DNA of 64,000 nucleotides, from the NCBI RefSeq assembly GCF_001045455.1, contig NZ_LFNE01000009.1:62001-126000 (forward strand). Direction: 5' to 3'. Below the pieces are notes generated by a model that saw only the letters and a list, made by a program, of their open reading frames with translations, ran no database searches and had not been told where the DNA came from. Numbering within the stretch: position 1 is the first letter of the stretch; the number at the start of each line of letters is the position of its first letter. Shown one piece after another: positions 16,269 to 26,377 of this stretch. The stretch is from Chryseobacterium sp. FH2 (GTDB taxonomy: Bacteria; Bacteroidota; Bacteroidia; Flavobacteriales; Weeksellaceae). Position numbers and translations under genes: made by a program.

Positions 16269-17201
16269 ATGAAAAAAATTATTGTACTTGTATTGACGCT
16301 GTCTCTGAGTATCGTCAGTATGAGCTGTAAGAAAGATTTGGGTAAATTCGGGGATGCCATTTTAAATAATATTGAAGGTAGTAATGGAGCCAATGCCATT
16401 ATTGATTTTAATAATAATTTCTTGGACTCTTATAAAAGCTCTTCAAGCCATATCGAAAGTATTTTAAAATATGCAGATGCCGCCGTTACGAAATCAAAAG
16501 GAGGGAGTGTCATGATAATGCCGATTGTTATTGGTTCTATGGATTATAATCTTGATAAAATTAAAAATGTACCGTCCGGATTTGGGAAAGATAAAACTGC
16601 GATTGAAACCGATTTTCAAAATTATAAAACTAAAAAAGGCAATATTGAAAAGAAATTCGAGGAGTTGAAGTCATACATGAACTCTGAAGATTTTAAAGAT
16701 GATAAAGGGGTAAAAGCAGAGACAATAGCAAAAGAAATTGAAACTGATGCCCAATCTTTTTTTGTTTCAGGAGAAAGTATTTTAGATAAAATAAAACCTG
16801 CAACAGATGCCGCTGAAGAAGTTATTTTGAAAGATCATCCCATGAAAGAATATATTATTTCCTCTAAAAGCCTGATGAATACTCTTGATTCTGCATATGG
16901 TGTTATAGGCAGGCAATATGAAGGAAAATTCAATGAAGTGGAAGCCCAGGAAAAATATGATGAATTTGCCAAAGCGGTTGAAAATAATGCAAAGCTTGAT
17001 TTTAACGTAAAAGATACACAGTATGCCTATAAAAAATCTTTATTTGAAAATGTGAATAAAAATTCGGCGAATTTTTTAGATACTTTCAGAAAATTAATAA
17101 GAAATTCTAAAGCTTCGGGGAAAATATCAGACAGTGATATTCAGCAAATTGATTCTGCTTATGATTCAGTACTTAATTCTTACAATTCATTTGTAAAATA
17201 A
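16269..17201 (+). CDS. Lipoprotein, tentatively DUF3829/YiiG-like
   Basis: A 310-residue protein with a lipoprotein signal peptide; the lipobox ends at Cys20 (SIVSMSC followed by KKD). The mature part is nearly all helical and highly charged, with NNNFLDSYKSSSSHIESILKY near the start, a conserved LKDHPMKEYIISSKSLMNTLD in the middle and FLDTFRKLIRNSKASGKISD near the end. This pattern resembles DUF3829 (YiiG-type) lipoproteins. It follows tssF by 27 bases and is probably co-transcribed, raising the possibility that it is an accessory envelope anchor of the secretion apparatus. That link is inference from position only. Confidence 0.6.
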   Translation: MKKIIVLVLTLSLSIVSMSCKKDLGKFGDAILNNIEGSNGANAIIDFNNNFLDSYKSSSSHIESILKYADAAVTKSKGGSVMIMPIVIGSMDYNLDKIKNVPSGFGKDKTAIETDFQNYKTKKGNIEKKFEELKSYMNSEDFKDDKGVKAETIAKEIETDAQSFFVSGESILDKIKPATDAAEEVILKDHPMKEYIISSKSLMNTLDSAYGVIGRQYEGKFNEVEAQEKYDEFAKAVENNAKLDFNVKDTQYAYKKSLFENVNKNSANFLDTFRKLIRNSKASGKISDSDIQQIDSAYDSVLNSYNSFVK

Positions 17202-17227
17202 AATACATTAAATAAACTATTGAAAAG

Positions 17228-17260
17228 AAGATCGATGAATATTTTTCACCGATCTTTTTA
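17228..17260 (+). terminator. Intrinsic terminator after the tssE-tssF-lipoprotein run
   Basis: AAGATCG and CGATCTT pair around a 15-base loop and lead into a T run. Confidence 0.6.
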
Positions 17261-17387
17261 TTTGAAATGAATCTATAAGTTAAAAGCATCTATAAAAAAC
17301 TTTAAAATAATTAAAATTAAAAATTTTATGCCTTTACCTGTTATTTAATCTAACATTTTTTAACACAAAAAATTCCATAAAATTCCG

Positions 17388-17395
17388 TAATTTTG
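17388..17395 (+). promoter_or_regulatory. -7 element for uvrA
   Basis: TAATTTTG, 35 bases before the uvrA ATG. No E. coli-like SOS box is visible nearby. Confidence 0.55.
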
Positions 17396-17430
17396 CACAT
17401 CGTGATTTTCAGGTAAAGTCACACCAAATT

Positions 17431-20262
17431 ATGAGTAAATCAACAGAATATATAGAAGTTTACGGTGCACGCGAGCATAATCTTAAAAACATTAATGTGA
17501 AAATTCCACGTAACGAATTGGTCGTGATTACCGGGCTTTCGGGAAGCGGAAAATCGTCATTGGCTTTTGATACTATTTTTGCGGAAGGTCAGCGTCGTTA
17601 TATCGAAACGTTTTCTGCATATGCGAGACAGTTTTTAGGAGGTCTGGAACGTCCTGATGTCGACAAAATCGAAGGACTTTCCCCTGTAATTGCTATTGAG
17701 CAAAAAACAACCAATAAAAATCCTCGTTCAACTGTTGGAACTGTTACGGAATTATATGATTATTTACGACTTTTGTATGCGAGAGTTTCCGATGCCTATT
17801 CACAGACAACGGGAAAAAAATTGGTAAGCTATACAGAAGACCAGATCCTTGAAGCTATCAAAGAAAATTATAAAGGCGAAAAGATAATGTTGATGGCGCC
17901 GGTAGTGCGTTCCAGAAAAGGGCATTATCACGAACTTTTTGTTCAGATGGCGAAGAAAGGATATGGACAGGCAAGAGTAGATGGTGAGTTGCTGGATATT
18001 GAATATGATTTAAAGCTAGACCGTTACAAAACCCACGATATTGATATTGTTATTGACCGTTGGATTATTGGGGAAAGTGCATCTGAAAGCAGAATGGAAA
18101 AATCATTGCGAACAGCGATGGAAATGGGAGAAGGACTTATCGGAATTCAAAAATTGGGAAGTACGGATATTGAATATTTCTCGAAGAATTTGATGGATGC
18201 AGAAACAGGACATTCACTGGCTTTACCGGAACCGAATACTTTTTCGTTCAATTCCCCGAAAGGAAGCTGCCCAAGCTGTAAAGGGCTGGGTACAATAAAA
18301 AAAATCAATACTGATTATTTTGTTGAAAATCCCAAATTATCAATCAATCAGGGAGGTTTGTTACCTTTGGAGGATATCAAGTCAAACAAATGGATTCTGG
18401 CTCAGATTAAAAATATTCTTGAAATTTTTGGGCTGGGTTTAGCGACTCCTTTTAAAGATATTCCGGAAGAGGCATTGGAGTATATCTACCACGGCTGTCA
18501 CAAGGAGTTTAATAAAGATTTAAAATATGCAGGAATTACCAAAAAGATTAAAATCAGCTTTGATGGTTTGATTCCTTTTATGGAAGAATTGATTGAAGAA
18601 AGAGAATCTTACGAAGCAACTTTGCTGGAAAGGCATTTTACAACGGAAGAAACCTGCCCGGAATGTAAAGGAGCTCGTCTTCAGCCCTCAAGTTTAAGTT
18701 TTAAAATTGACGGGAAAAATATTGCTGAGGTTAATGGATTGAGTTTATCAGACTTAAAAGAATGGTTAACAGACGTTAAAGATAAATTCTCAGAAAAAAA
18801 TAAAATCATCGCTCATGAGATTTTAAAAGAAATCGAAACCCGTCTTCAGTTTTTATTGGACGTTGGTTTGGATTATTTAAGTTTAAGCAGAAGTTCTAAA
18901 ACCCTTTCCGGAGGGGAATCTCAAAGGATTCGTCTGGCAACGCAAATTGGGTCTCAATTAGTAAATGTTCTTTATATTTTGGATGAACCCAGTATCGGGC
19001 TTCACCAGAGAGATAATGAAAGATTGATTAATTCTTTAAAAAATCTTCGTGACATCGGAAATTCGGTTATAGTTGTTGAGCATGATAAAGATATGATTCT
19101 GGAAGCCGATGAAGTATTGGATATTGGTCCGAGAGCAGGAAAATTCGGGGGCGAAATTCTTTGGCAGGGAAAGCCAAATGATTTATTGAATGCCGATACA
19201 ATCACAGCTCAATATATCAACGGAAAAAGAAAAATTGCTATTCCGGAAGTAAGAAGAGCAGGAAACGGTAAAAATATATTATTAAAAGGTGCTACAGGAA
19301 ACAATCTTAAAAATGTAACCCTTGATATTCCTTTGGGAAAATTAGTTGTGGTTTCGGGAATTTCAGGAAGCGGAAAATCTTCTCTGATTAACGGAACTTT
19401 GTACCCGATTCTTAACAAACATTTTTACAGAGCAGTTCAGGAACCTCTGCCTTACAAAAAAATTGAAGGTCTTGAGCATATCGATAAAATTGTAGATGTA
19501 GACCAGACTCCGATTGGTAGAACACCTCGTTCAAATCCTGCGACGTACACGGGAATGTTTACAGATATTAGAAATCTTTTTGCAGAATTACCGGAAAGTA
19601 AAATCCGGGGTTACAAACCGGGAAGATTTTCTTTCAACGTAAAAGGCGGAAGATGCGAAACTTGTCAGGGAGGCGGTTTAAAGGTGATTGAAATGAATTT
19701 CCTACCGGATGTTTATGTTCACTGTGAAACTTGCAACGGAAAACGTTTTAACAGGGAAACGCTGGAAGTTCGTTACAAAGGAAAGTCAATTTCTGATGTA
19801 TTGGATATGACGATTGATGAAGCGGTAGAATTTTTCCAGCCGATTCCTAAGATTTTTGCGAAAGTAAAAACCTTGCAGGATGTCGGTTTAGGATATATTA
19901 CGTTAGGACAACAGTCTACAACGCTTTCCGGAGGGGAAGCTCAGCGTATCAAATTGGCAACTGAGCTCGCAAAAAGACAGACAGGAAATACTTTATACAT
20001 TCTTGATGAGCCTACAACCGGACTTCATTTTGAAGACGTAAAAATTCTGATGGAAGCTATAAACCGATTGGTGGAATTAGGAAACTCATTCATCATTATT
20101 GAACATAATATGGATGTCATAAAATTAGCCGATCACATTATTGATGTTGGTCCGGAGGGAGGAAAATACGGTGGACAGATTGTTGCACAAGGAACGCCTG
20201 AGGAAATTGTAAAGTCGAAAAAGAGTTTAACAGGTAAGTTTTTGAAGAGAGAACTGGAATAG
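17431..20262 (+). CDS. uvrA: Excinuclease ABC subunit UvrA
   Basis: A 943-residue DNA-damage recognition ATPase, full length for UvrA. Two ABC modules are present. The first Walker A is GLSGSGKS at residues 35-42 and the second GISGSGKS is near residue 647. The matching signatures are [12 protein letters not shown] and [12 protein letters not shown]. Zinc motifs appear as [16 protein letters not shown] and the pair [16 protein letters not shown]. The insertion region [18 protein letters not shown] is intact. UvrA works with UvrB and UvrC in nucleotide excision repair; neither is in this window. The gene is monocistronic or co-transcribed with the small downstream membrane-protein gene, which starts 9 bases after the stop. 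Confidence 0.97.
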   Translation: MSKSTEYIEVYGAREHNLKNINVKIPRNELVVITGLSGSGKSSLAFDTIFAEGQRRYIETFSAYARQFLGGLERPDVDKIEGLSPVIAIEQKTTNKNPRSTVGTVTELYDYLRLLYARVSDAYSQTTGKKLVSYTEDQILEAIKENYKGEKIMLMAPVVRSRKGHYHELFVQMAKKGYGQARVDGELLDIEYDLKLDRYKTHDIDIVIDRWIIGESASESRMEKSLRTAMEMGEGLIGIQKLGSTDIEYFSKNLMDAETGHSLALPEPNTFSFNSPKGSCPSCKGLGTIKKINTDYFVENPKLSINQGGLLPLEDIKSNKWILAQIKNILEIFGLGLATPFKDIPEEALEYIYHGCHKEFNKDLKYAGITKKIKISFDGLIPFMEELIEERESYEATLLERHFTTEETCPECKGARLQPSSLSFKIDGKNIAEVNGLSLSDLKEWLTDVKDKFSEKNKIIAHEILKEIETRLQFLLDVGLDYLSLSRSSKTLSGGESQRIRLATQIGSQLVNVLYILDEPSIGLHQRDNERLINSLKNLRDIGNSVIVVEHDKDMILEADEVLDIGPRAGKFGGEILWQGKPNDLLNADTITAQYINGKRKIAIPEVRRAGNGKNILLKGATGNNLKNVTLDIPLGKLVVVSGISGSGKSSLINGTLYPILNKHFYRAVQEPLPYKKIEGLEHIDKIVDVDQTPIGRTPRSNPATYTGMFTDIRNLFAELPESKIRGYKPGRFSFNVKGGRCETCQGGGLKVIEMNFLPDVYVHCETCNGKRFNRETLEVRYKGKSISDVLDMTIDEAVEFFQPIPKIFAKVKTLQDVGLGYITLGQQSTTLSGGEAQRIKLATELAKRQTGNTLYILDEPTTGLHFEDVKILMEAINRLVELGNSFIIIEHNMDVIKLADHIIDVGPEGGKYGGQIVAQGTPEEIVKSKKSLTGKFLKRELE

Positions 20263-20271
20263 ATTTTTGAT

Positions 20272-20871
20272 ATGCAAATATTAACACAAAAGAATGGGAG
20301 AAACACAAAATATTTTGAAATTCAAGAAGATGGAGTTTTTATAAAGGATAACTTCGCTAAAGAAGTGCAGGAGTATAAAGTTCATTTTAATGACATTCAA
20401 GATGAGGAAATTGTCTTTAGAAAAAGTAAAGATTTTGTACTTATAATTGTAGTTATATCCGTTTTGTTTAATGGAATATTTCTTACGATATTTTTTAATG
20501 AGCATTATCATCTTTCTGGCTCATTAGGAATGATTGTTTTTGGAGTTATGATGATTCCTGTTTTTATTATTGCAGGACTATGCAATAATGAATTTAGGAA
20601 AGAAGCATCTAAAAGCCTTACAGCGAAAAGACCCATTATTTTCTTCTATACAAATAAAGATAAGGAACAGGTTGATTTATTTGTTTCTAAAATTAAGGAA
20701 AGTAAAAAAGAATTTTACTTAAAAGAATATTTTAGAATAGATAATCTAATTCCAACTCATGTACAACTAAGCAGGATCCACTGGCTTTATGAAAATAAAT
20801 ACATTAATGAAAGTAATGCAAAGTTTATCATTGATGAAATTGAAAGTAAAAGAATTATTGAAGGTTTATAA
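20272..20871 (+). CDS. Small membrane protein with C-terminal SHOCT-like helices, function unknown
   Basis: A 199-residue protein. An N-terminal soluble part of about 50 residues (IQEDGVFIKD, with alternating beta pattern) precedes two closely spaced membrane helices (about residues 55-75 and 82-101) and a charged C-terminal region. The last 30 residues (SRIHWLYENKYINESNAKF) resemble the short helical pair seen in SHOCT-type domains. It begins 9 bases after uvrA and likely shares its transcript, without an obvious repair role. It ends before a good terminator. The family is not recognised. Confidence 0.6.
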   Translation: MQILTQKNGRNTKYFEIQEDGVFIKDNFAKEVQEYKVHFNDIQDEEIVFRKSKDFVLIIVVISVLFNGIFLTIFFNEHYHLSGSLGMIVFGVMMIPVFIIAGLCNNEFRKEASKSLTAKRPIIFFYTNKDKEQVDLFVSKIKESKKEFYLKEYFRIDNLIPTHVQLSRIHWLYENKYINESNAKFIIDEIESKRIIEGL

Positions 20872-20884
20872 TTTCCAAATATAG

Positions 20885-20913
20885 AGCTAAACTTAATCGG
20901 TTTGGCTTTTTTT
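20885..20913 (+). terminator. Intrinsic terminator after the uvrA unit
   Basis: AGCTAAAC and GTTTGGCT (one wobble) with a 7-base loop and seven T. Confidence 0.75.
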
Positions 20914-21043
20914 ATGCCTGGAATTTACTTCCAATATTAAATTTTCAATTATTTTGAAAGTTATATATTTGTAAATCAGCATTTTATATTTCAATGTTAA
21001 CTAAATATTAACTAAAAGTTAATTTAATATGAATTATTTTTAA

Positions 21044-21051
21044 TAACTTTG
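21044..21051 (+). promoter_or_regulatory. -7 element for the TonB-CTD-like protein gene
   Basis: TAACTTTG, an exact TAnnTTTG match, 48 bases before the ATG at 21100. Confidence 0.55.
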
Positions 21052-21099
21052 GTAGGAGATACAAAATAATTTAATTATAATATTTAAAACCAATAAGTT

Positions 21100-21498
21100 A
21101 TGAAAAATAATATTCAAATATTTATTGCTTCTTTTTTTGTCTGCGGATTTATGTCTCTAATGAATACCGTTAAAGCACAAGTTGCCAATAACAATGTAAT
21201 TCAGGAAATTCAGCTGAATAAAAATGATGCCTTGAATGAAGTAAGAAATGAGCTAATGGATAATTTTGATTTTGCAAATTATGAATACAAACAGGGAATT
21301 GTAAATTCAGAGGTGAAATTTGATATTTCGGAAAACGGAAAGATTACGAATGTTCATTCGACAGGGGATTGTAAAAATGTAAGCAGGGAAATTGAAAACG
21401 TTTTAACCAATCTTAAAATTAACCGCAGAATTTTAAATAAAAATATGATGGCATATACTTATGTCATGCCTGTAACAGTGGAAATTGACAACAGATAA
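21100..21498 (+). CDS. Periplasmic protein resembling an isolated TonB C-terminal domain
   Basis: A 132-residue protein with a signal peptide (cleavage near VKAQ, residue 27). The mature region follows the TonB C-terminal pattern: a strand VNSEVKFDISENGKI, then NVHSTGDC, a helix with SREIENVLTNLKI, and a final strand YVMPVTVEI. There is no N-terminal membrane anchor or proline-rich spacer, so it cannot act as a normal TonB. It may be a soluble adaptor or a domain used in another way. The next gene is a GG-leader peptide 99 bases downstream with no terminator between them, so a shared transcript is possible. The domain call is by pattern only. Confidence 0.55.
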   Translation: MKNNIQIFIASFFVCGFMSLMNTVKAQVANNNVIQEIQLNKNDALNEVRNELMDNFDFANYEYKQGIVNSEVKFDISENGKITNVHSTGDCKNVSREIENVLTNLKINRRILNKNMMAYTYVMPVTVEIDNR

Positions 21499-21597
21499 TC
21501 TTATTTTTCAAGTGCAAATCCTGAAAATCTCAATCAAAAATCTGTAATAAAAGATAAATTATATCGTTTTAACTTTAATCCACAAAATTAAAACAAT

Positions 21598-21732
21598 ATG
21601 AAAAATTTAAGAAAACTGAACAAGACTGAATTAAAATCAGTGTATGGAGGACAACCGAAAAAATATTGTGTTTATTGCGAAAGGTTGAACCAGGTCGTTT
21701 GCAGTGAAGTTCCAATTGCTCAATGTCCTTAA
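21598..21732 (+). CDS. GG-leader 'bacteriocin-like' peptide, 44 residues
   Basis: A 44-residue peptide starting MKNLRKLNKTELKSVYGG. This is a double-glycine leader ending at residues 17-18, as processed by peptidase-containing ABC exporters. The remaining 26-residue core has four cysteines: Cys24 and Cys27 (YCVYC), Cys35 and Cys43. The leader matches the KNLKKLNRxELKxIxGG pattern seen in many Chryseobacterium peptides annotated as bacteriocin-like. No exporter, immunity or modification gene is adjacent. It has its own strong terminator 7 bases after the stop. Whether it is antimicrobial is not known. It is too short for ordinary gene callers with a 60-codon limit. Confidence 0.75.
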   Translation: MKNLRKLNKTELKSVYGGQPKKYCVYCERLNQVVCSEVPIAQCP

Positions 21733-21738
21733 AGAATA

Positions 21739-21763
21739 AGCCGCTCTAAATGAGCGGTTTTTT
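21739..21763 (+). terminator. Intrinsic terminator of the GG-leader peptide gene
   Basis: CCGCTC-TAAAT-GAGCGG stem followed by TTTTTT. Confidence 0.85.
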
Positions 21764-21881
21764 ATTTATTTTCTATCACAAGAACTAAGCAGGAACTAAC
21801 GGTTTTATGTGTATGTTGTTTTCTTCAAGCTAGCCGATTGTATAGTGCGAAATAAATGCTTTTACAAATCATAAAAATTTA

Positions 21882-21889
21882 TACATTTG
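21882..21889 (+). promoter_or_regulatory. -7 element for the DUF421 gene
   Basis: TACATTTG, 17 bases before the GTG at 21906, supporting that start codon. Confidence 0.6.
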
Positions 21890-21905
21890 GTATAAATAAA
21901 CTATT

Positions 21906-22418
21906 GTGAATCCTATTCTTGATGTAGTTGTCCGGTCTCTTTGCGTTTACCTTTTCATGGTGATTGCTATTCGCCTTTTTGGCAAAAACCAGCTTTCTCA
22001 GCTCAATGCGGGAGATGTCGTTTTATTATTGCTGATTTCCAATGCCGTACAAAATGCAATGGTAGGCCCGGACACCTCTTTACAGGGCGGGCTGGTTGCT
22101 GCATTGGTTCTTTTTGCTGCCAATTTTATTCTAAAGAGATTGATGTTTTCAAATCGCTATTTCGAAACCTTTATGGAAGAAGATCCTGTGATTTTGGTCA
22201 AAGATGGGAAGGTAGATGAAAAAGCTTTAGATAAAGTTAAAATAACACAAGATGAGCTTGAAGAAGCAGTGCGTGAACATGGCGTAAACGGAATTAAAGA
22301 GGTAAAGCTTTCTATTTTGGAAGTGGATGGGAACATCAGTGTGATTTCGGAAGATGAGAAAAGCAAACAGACGCATTATTCCAGAATTAAAAGAAAAAAC
22401 AAAAGAAAATATTATTAA
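21906..22418 (+). CDS. DUF421 (YetF-type) membrane protein
   Basis: A 170-residue protein with a GTG start. Three membrane helices occupy about residues 5-80, containing RLFGKNQLSQLNAGDVVLLLLISN, the YetF family signature. The cytoplasmic domain carries EEDPVILVKDGKV and the TQDELEEAVREHGV helix, then an IKEVKLSILEVDGNISV strand, ending with a basic tail. YetF-type proteins are widespread; their role is not well defined, though they are linked to sporulation or membrane functions in Bacillus. The GNAT gene starts 5 bases after the stop, so the two form an operon. Confidence 0.85.
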   Translation: MNPILDVVVRSLCVYLFMVIAIRLFGKNQLSQLNAGDVVLLLLISNAVQNAMVGPDTSLQGGLVAALVLFAANFILKRLMFSNRYFETFMEEDPVILVKDGKVDEKALDKVKITQDELEEAVREHGVNGIKEVKLSILEVDGNISVISEDEKSKQTHYSRIKRKNKRKYY

Positions 22419-22422
22419 ATAA

Positions 22423-22917
22423 ATGAATTACGAACTAAGGGAAATGCTTCCCAATGACGAAACCAGGGTTTTAGAAATATTTCAGCAGGGGATTGACAGT
22501 GGTATTGTAACTTTTGAAACTACAGTCCCGACTGCCGAAGCCTGGAATATGGAGTTTTATAACGATTGCCGCTGGGTTTTGGAAAACGAAGCCAATGAAG
22601 TTATTGGCTGGTGCGCCCTGAAAACGGTTAGTAAAAGAGAATGTTTCAAAGGAGTGGCAGAAGTAAGTATTTATCTGGATAATAAACATCAGGGATTAGG
22701 ATTGGGTTCGGTTTTACTTAAAAAGCTGGTTTTGGATAGCGAAAATCACGGATTCTGGACTTTGCAATCAAACATCTTTCCTGAAAATGAAACTTCGATA
22801 AAATTTCATCAAAAGTATGGCTTTAGAATAGTGGGTATAAGAAAAAAGTTAGGGAAGCTTAATGGAGAATGGAAAGATGTTGTCATGCTTGAAAAAAGAA
22901 GTGAGATAATAAATTGA
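22423..22917 (+). CDS. GNAT N-acetyltransferase (phosphinothricin acetyltransferase-like)
   Basis: A 164-residue acetyl-CoA-dependent acetyltransferase. The GNAT fold shows VIGWCALKTVS (strands 2-3), then VAEVSIYLDNKHQGLGLGSVLL, where the Q-x-x-G-x-G loop binds the CoA pyrophosphate. It ends in FHQKYGFRIVGIRKKLG with the KDVVMLEKR last strand. This order matches the PAT/Bar subgroup, which acetylates phosphinothricin or methionine analogues. The natural substrate in flavobacteria is probably an amino acid derivative. It lies 4 bases from the DUF421 stop, in the same operon. Confidence 0.85.
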   Translation: MNYELREMLPNDETRVLEIFQQGIDSGIVTFETTVPTAEAWNMEFYNDCRWVLENEANEVIGWCALKTVSKRECFKGVAEVSIYLDNKHQGLGLGSVLLKKLVLDSENHGFWTLQSNIFPENETSIKFHQKYGFRIVGIRKKLGKLNGEWKDVVMLEKRSEIIN

Positions 22918-23057
22918 TTTGCCAAAAAACTTTAGCTCTTCAACAAAGTATCTTAAACTCAGAATTTTAACTTTTTTTTACTAAATCCAATACTTTCGTA
23001 CTTAATTTTTGGCATTAACCTTGATTATTTTCATCCTTAATTTGTAAAAATGAAAAA

Positions 23058-23249
23058 ATGAAAGGTTTGATTAAAGTTGTTGGTGTCACAACGGTAATGT
23101 TGATGTTAACCTCATGTGTGGTTCACGAGCACTACGGAAGGAGAGGAAGACCACCGGGACATACAAAAAAAGTATATATCTATGAAAAAAGAGGAAACGG
23201 GCACAGCCATGGACATCATCGAGGGCGCGGACATCACAGATGGAATTGA
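23058..23249 (+). CDS. Small His/Gly/Arg-rich lipoprotein
   Basis: A 63-residue protein. The signal peptide ends in a lipobox (MLTSC, Cys at about residue 19). The short mature part is rich in histidine, glycine and arginine (GHSHGHHRGRGHHRWN at the end). It may bind metal ions or simply be a basic envelope peptide; neither is shown. The start is the second of two nearby ATGs, since the first is out of frame and hits a stop. A bidirectional terminator separates it from the convergent DUF4286 gene. Confidence 0.6.
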   Translation: MKGLIKVVGVTTVMLMLTSCVVHEHYGRRGRPPGHTKKVYIYEKRGNGHSHGHHRGRGHHRWN

Positions 23250-23260
23250 GAAAAAATAAA

Positions 23261-23290
23261 AGAGCACTGATAATTCCAGTGCTTTTCTTT
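23261..23290. terminator. Terminator between convergent genes
   Basis: AGCACTG and CAGTGCT with flanking A and T runs, usable from both sides. Confidence 0.7.
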
Positions 23291-23296
23291 TTTTAA

Positions 23297-23611
23297 CTAA
23301 AGTCTTGTTTTTTTCGGGTTTAAGAAAGTATTAAAAATCATTACCTCCTGACCAAATTTATTCTCGACAATTTCAGCAATATTGACGAGTTCACTTTTGA
23401 TGAAATCCTCACGAAGATCATCATTGTCAAAGATTAAAAGAAGATTATAATTTTTCCCATCTTCAATATAATCGCTATGTACTTCGGAAAGGATATATTT
23501 GTTGACATCCAGTAGATTTTCTGTCATTAAAACCAATGTTTCATCAATATAATTTTCCCATTCTTCGAGATTATTTTTCGTACAGTGGAAAGTTATACTT
23601 AATACGCTCAT
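23297..23611 (-). CDS. DUF4286 family protein
   Basis: A 104-residue soluble protein of the DUF4286 type, found mainly in Bacteroidota. It reads as a ferredoxin-like dimeric alpha-beta barrel: strand SVLSITFHC, helix EWENYIDETLVLM, strand YILSEVHSD, strand YNLLLIFDN and helix IAEIVENKFG, then MIFNTFLNP. No catalytic residues can be named. It stands alone between the small lipoprotein and the gyrA promoter region, divergent from gyrA. The function is unknown. Confidence 0.85.
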   Translation of the reverse strand: MSVLSITFHCTKNNLEEWENYIDETLVLMTENLLDVNKYILSEVHSDYIEDGKNYNLLLIFDNDDLREDFIKSELVNIAEIVENKFGQEVMIFNTFLNPKKTRL

Positions 23612-23758
23612 ATTTTATGAATTTTTAAGATTTTTTGAATAAATTCTGCCACAAAAATCGGCAAATTTTTCGTAAATTAGCCCGTTAATAAAAATACAAA
23701 ATAAATAATTTTCAAGCTCACAGCTAAAGGTTTGAAAATCATTATAATAAAATTGTTT

Positions 23759-26347
23759 ATGCAAAAAGAAGGAGAAAGACTGATTCCTATCAACATTGTT
23801 GATGAAATGAAGTCATCTTATATCGATTATTCGATGTCCGTTATTGTTTCGAGAGCGTTACCGGATGTAAGAGATGGCTTGAAACCCGTTCATAGAAGAG
23901 TGCTGTATGGTATGTATGGATTAGGGGTTTTTTCTAATAGAAAATATTTGAAATCTGCTAGAATCGTTGGAGATGTTTTAGGTAAATATCACCCGCATGG
24001 AGACTCCTCTGTATATGATGCAATGGTGAGAATGGCACAGCCGTGGAGCTTGCGTTATCCACAAGTTGACGGTCAGGGTAACTTTGGATCTATGGATGGG
24101 GATCCGCCTGCAGCAATGCGTTATACTGAAGCAAGATTAAAAAAGATCTCTGATGACATTCTTTCAGACTTAGACAAAGAGACTGTAGACTTCCAGAATA
24201 ACTTTGATGATAGTTTGACAGAGCCCACAGTAATGCCTACAAAAATTCCTAATCTTCTGGTAAACGGAACATCTGGTATCGCAGTAGGTATGGCTACAAA
24301 TATGGCTCCCCACAACTTATCAGAAGCTGTAAATGCAATTTCTGCCTATATTGATAATAAAGATATTACAATTGATGAGCTCATGCAGCATATCATCGCT
24401 CCGGATTTCCCTACAGGTGGTATAATTTATGGATATGACGGGGTAAGGGATGCTTTCCATACGGGTAGAGGCAGAGTTGTTTTAAGGGCTAAGGTCAATT
24501 TTGAAGAAATTGGTAACAGAAGCGCTATTATTGTGACAGAAATCCCTTATCAGGTAAATAAAGCAGAGATGATTGCCAGAACTGCCGAGCTTGTAAAGGA
24601 TGATAAGATTCCCGGAATTTACGAAATCAGAGATGAATCTGACAGAAAAGGTCTACGTATTGTTTATGAACTGAAAAACGATGCGATTCCTAATGTTGTT
24701 TTAAATTTATTATATAAATATACTGCACTTCAGACATCTTTTAGTGTTAATAATATTGCATTGGTTCATGGCAGACCGGAACAATTAAACTTAAAAGATA
24801 TCATCCATCATTTTGTGGAGCACAGACATGAAGTAATTGTAAGAAGAACTCATTTCGAGCTTAGAAAAGCTAAAGAAAGAGCTCATATCTTGGAAGGTTT
24901 CATGAAAGTGATTGGTACTCAGGATTCTTTAGATAAAGCAATATCAATCATTCGTCACAGCGCCAATCCTCAGGCTGCAAAAGAAGGGTTAATTGCAGAA
25001 TTTGATCTTTCCGAGATTCAGGCTCAGGCGATTCTTGACTTACGTCTTGCCCGTCTGACAGGGATGGAGCTTGATAAAATCCGTGATGAATATGATGCAA
25101 TCATGAAAGAAATTGCTAATTTGGAAGATATTCTGGCGAACGAACCAAGAAGATTCCAAATCATTAAGGATGAATTGGCTGAAATTAAAGAAAAATATGG
25201 TGATGAAAGAAGAACTGAAATTGATTATTCAGGAGGAGAAATGTCTATTGAAGATATTATTCCTAATGAATCTGTGGTTCTTACCATTTCACACGCAGGG
25301 TATGTTAAAAGAACTTCACTTTCAGAATACAAAATCCAAAGCAGAGGTGGTGTAGGAAACAGAGCGGCAACAACAAGAGATGAAGATTTCTTAGAGTATA
25401 TAGTTTCTGCGACGAATCACCAGTATATGTTATTCTTCACAGAAAAAGGAAGATGCTATTGGTTACGAGTGTTTGAAATTCCTGAAGGCTCTAAAACAGC
25501 AAAAGGTAGAGCGGTTCAAAACTTGATTAATATCGAACCTGACGATAAAATCAAAGCATATATCAGAACCAATAACTTAAAAGATTCTGAATACGTAAAT
25601 CAAATGAGCGTTGTAATGGTCACTAAAAACGGAACCATTAAGAAAACGTCTCTTGAAGCATATTCTAGACCGAGAGTCAATGGAGTTAATGCTATCGAGA
25701 TTAGAGATAATGACCAATTGTTAGGTGCTTATTTAACAAACGGAACTTCTCAGATCATGATTGCTACGAAAAACGGTAAGTGTATCAGATTCCCGGAAGA
25801 GAAAGTAAGAGAAGTTGGTAGAGGTTCTATCGGGGTTCGTGGTATCGCAATGGAAGATAGCGATGAGGTAATTGGTATGATTGTTGTGAACGATGTGGAA
25901 AAAGAAACCGTTCTTGTGGTATCTGAAAAAGGATACGGTAAGAGAACTGCTGTCGAAGATTATAGAATTACCAACAGAGGAGGAAAAGGAGTTATTACCT
26001 TAAATATCACTGAGAAAACAGGAAATCTGATCGCTATTCAGAACGTAACAGACGAAGACGGATTGATGATTATCAATAAATCTGGTGTTGCTATCAGAAT
26101 GAATATGGATGAGATGAGAGTGATGGGTAGAAATACTCAAGGGGTAAGAATGATTAACCTAAAGAAAAATGATGAAATTGCAGCAATCGCAAAAGTAGAA
26201 ATGGATAAAGATGTAGAAGACGATTCTGAAGAAAATGAAGAAATAACAGAAACTGTAGCTGATAACCAAGAAAACAATACAGAAATACCTCAAGCGGAAA
26301 ATCAAAACCCAACTGAGGAAACTGGGAATTCTGATTCGGAAGAATAA
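23759..26347 (+). CDS. gyrA: DNA gyrase subunit A
   Basis: An 862-residue type II topoisomerase subunit. Starting at the ATG at 23759 gives numbering identical to E. coli: catalytic Tyr122 in [10 protein letters not shown], and quinolone-region residues Ser83 and Asp87 in [11 protein letters not shown]. Both are in the quinolone-sensitive form. A frame extending to 23732 adds nine residues without support. The C-terminal beta-pinwheel is present with a GyrA-box-like QSRGGVG near residue 530. It ends in an acidic tail of about 45 residues rich in Glu, Asp and Asn. gyrB is not in the window. The TPR protein gene follows 30 bases later. Confidence 0.97.
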   Translation: MQKEGERLIPINIVDEMKSSYIDYSMSVIVSRALPDVRDGLKPVHRRVLYGMYGLGVFSNRKYLKSARIVGDVLGKYHPHGDSSVYDAMVRMAQPWSLRYPQVDGQGNFGSMDGDPPAAMRYTEARLKKISDDILSDLDKETVDFQNNFDDSLTEPTVMPTKIPNLLVNGTSGIAVGMATNMAPHNLSEAVNAISAYIDNKDITIDELMQHIIAPDFPTGGIIYGYDGVRDAFHTGRGRVVLRAKVNFEEIGNRSAIIVTEIPYQVNKAEMIARTAELVKDDKIPGIYEIRDESDRKGLRIVYELKNDAIPNVVLNLLYKYTALQTSFSVNNIALVHGRPEQLNLKDIIHHFVEHRHEVIVRRTHFELRKAKERAHILEGFMKVIGTQDSLDKAISIIRHSANPQAAKEGLIAEFDLSEIQAQAILDLRLARLTGMELDKIRDEYDAIMKEIANLEDILANEPRRFQIIKDELAEIKEKYGDERRTEIDYSGGEMSIEDIIPNESVVLTISHAGYVKRTSLSEYKIQSRGGVGNRAATTRDEDFLEYIVSATNHQYMLFFTEKGRCYWLRVFEIPEGSKTAKGRAVQNLINIEPDDKIKAYIRTNNLKDSEYVNQMSVVMVTKNGTIKKTSLEAYSRPRVNGVNAIEIRDNDQLLGAYLTNGTSQIMIATKNGKCIRFPEEKVREVGRGSIGVRGIAMEDSDEVIGMIVVNDVEKETVLVVSEKGYGKRTAVEDYRITNRGGKGVITLNITEKTGNLIAIQNVTDEDGLMIINKSGVAIRMNMDEMRVMGRNTQGVRMINLKKNDEIAAIAKVEMDKDVEDDSEENEEITETVADNQENNTEIPQAENQNPTEETGNSDSEE

Positions 26348-26377
26348 AATTGTACAATTAAATATAAAATAGTGATT

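Noticed and set aside
17340..17430. SOS (LexA) box upstream of uvrA
   Set aside because: No CTGT-N8-ACAG-like motif was found near the promoter.
23990..24020. Quinolone-resistance mutation in gyrA
   Set aside because: Ser83 and Asp87 are both in the sensitive form.
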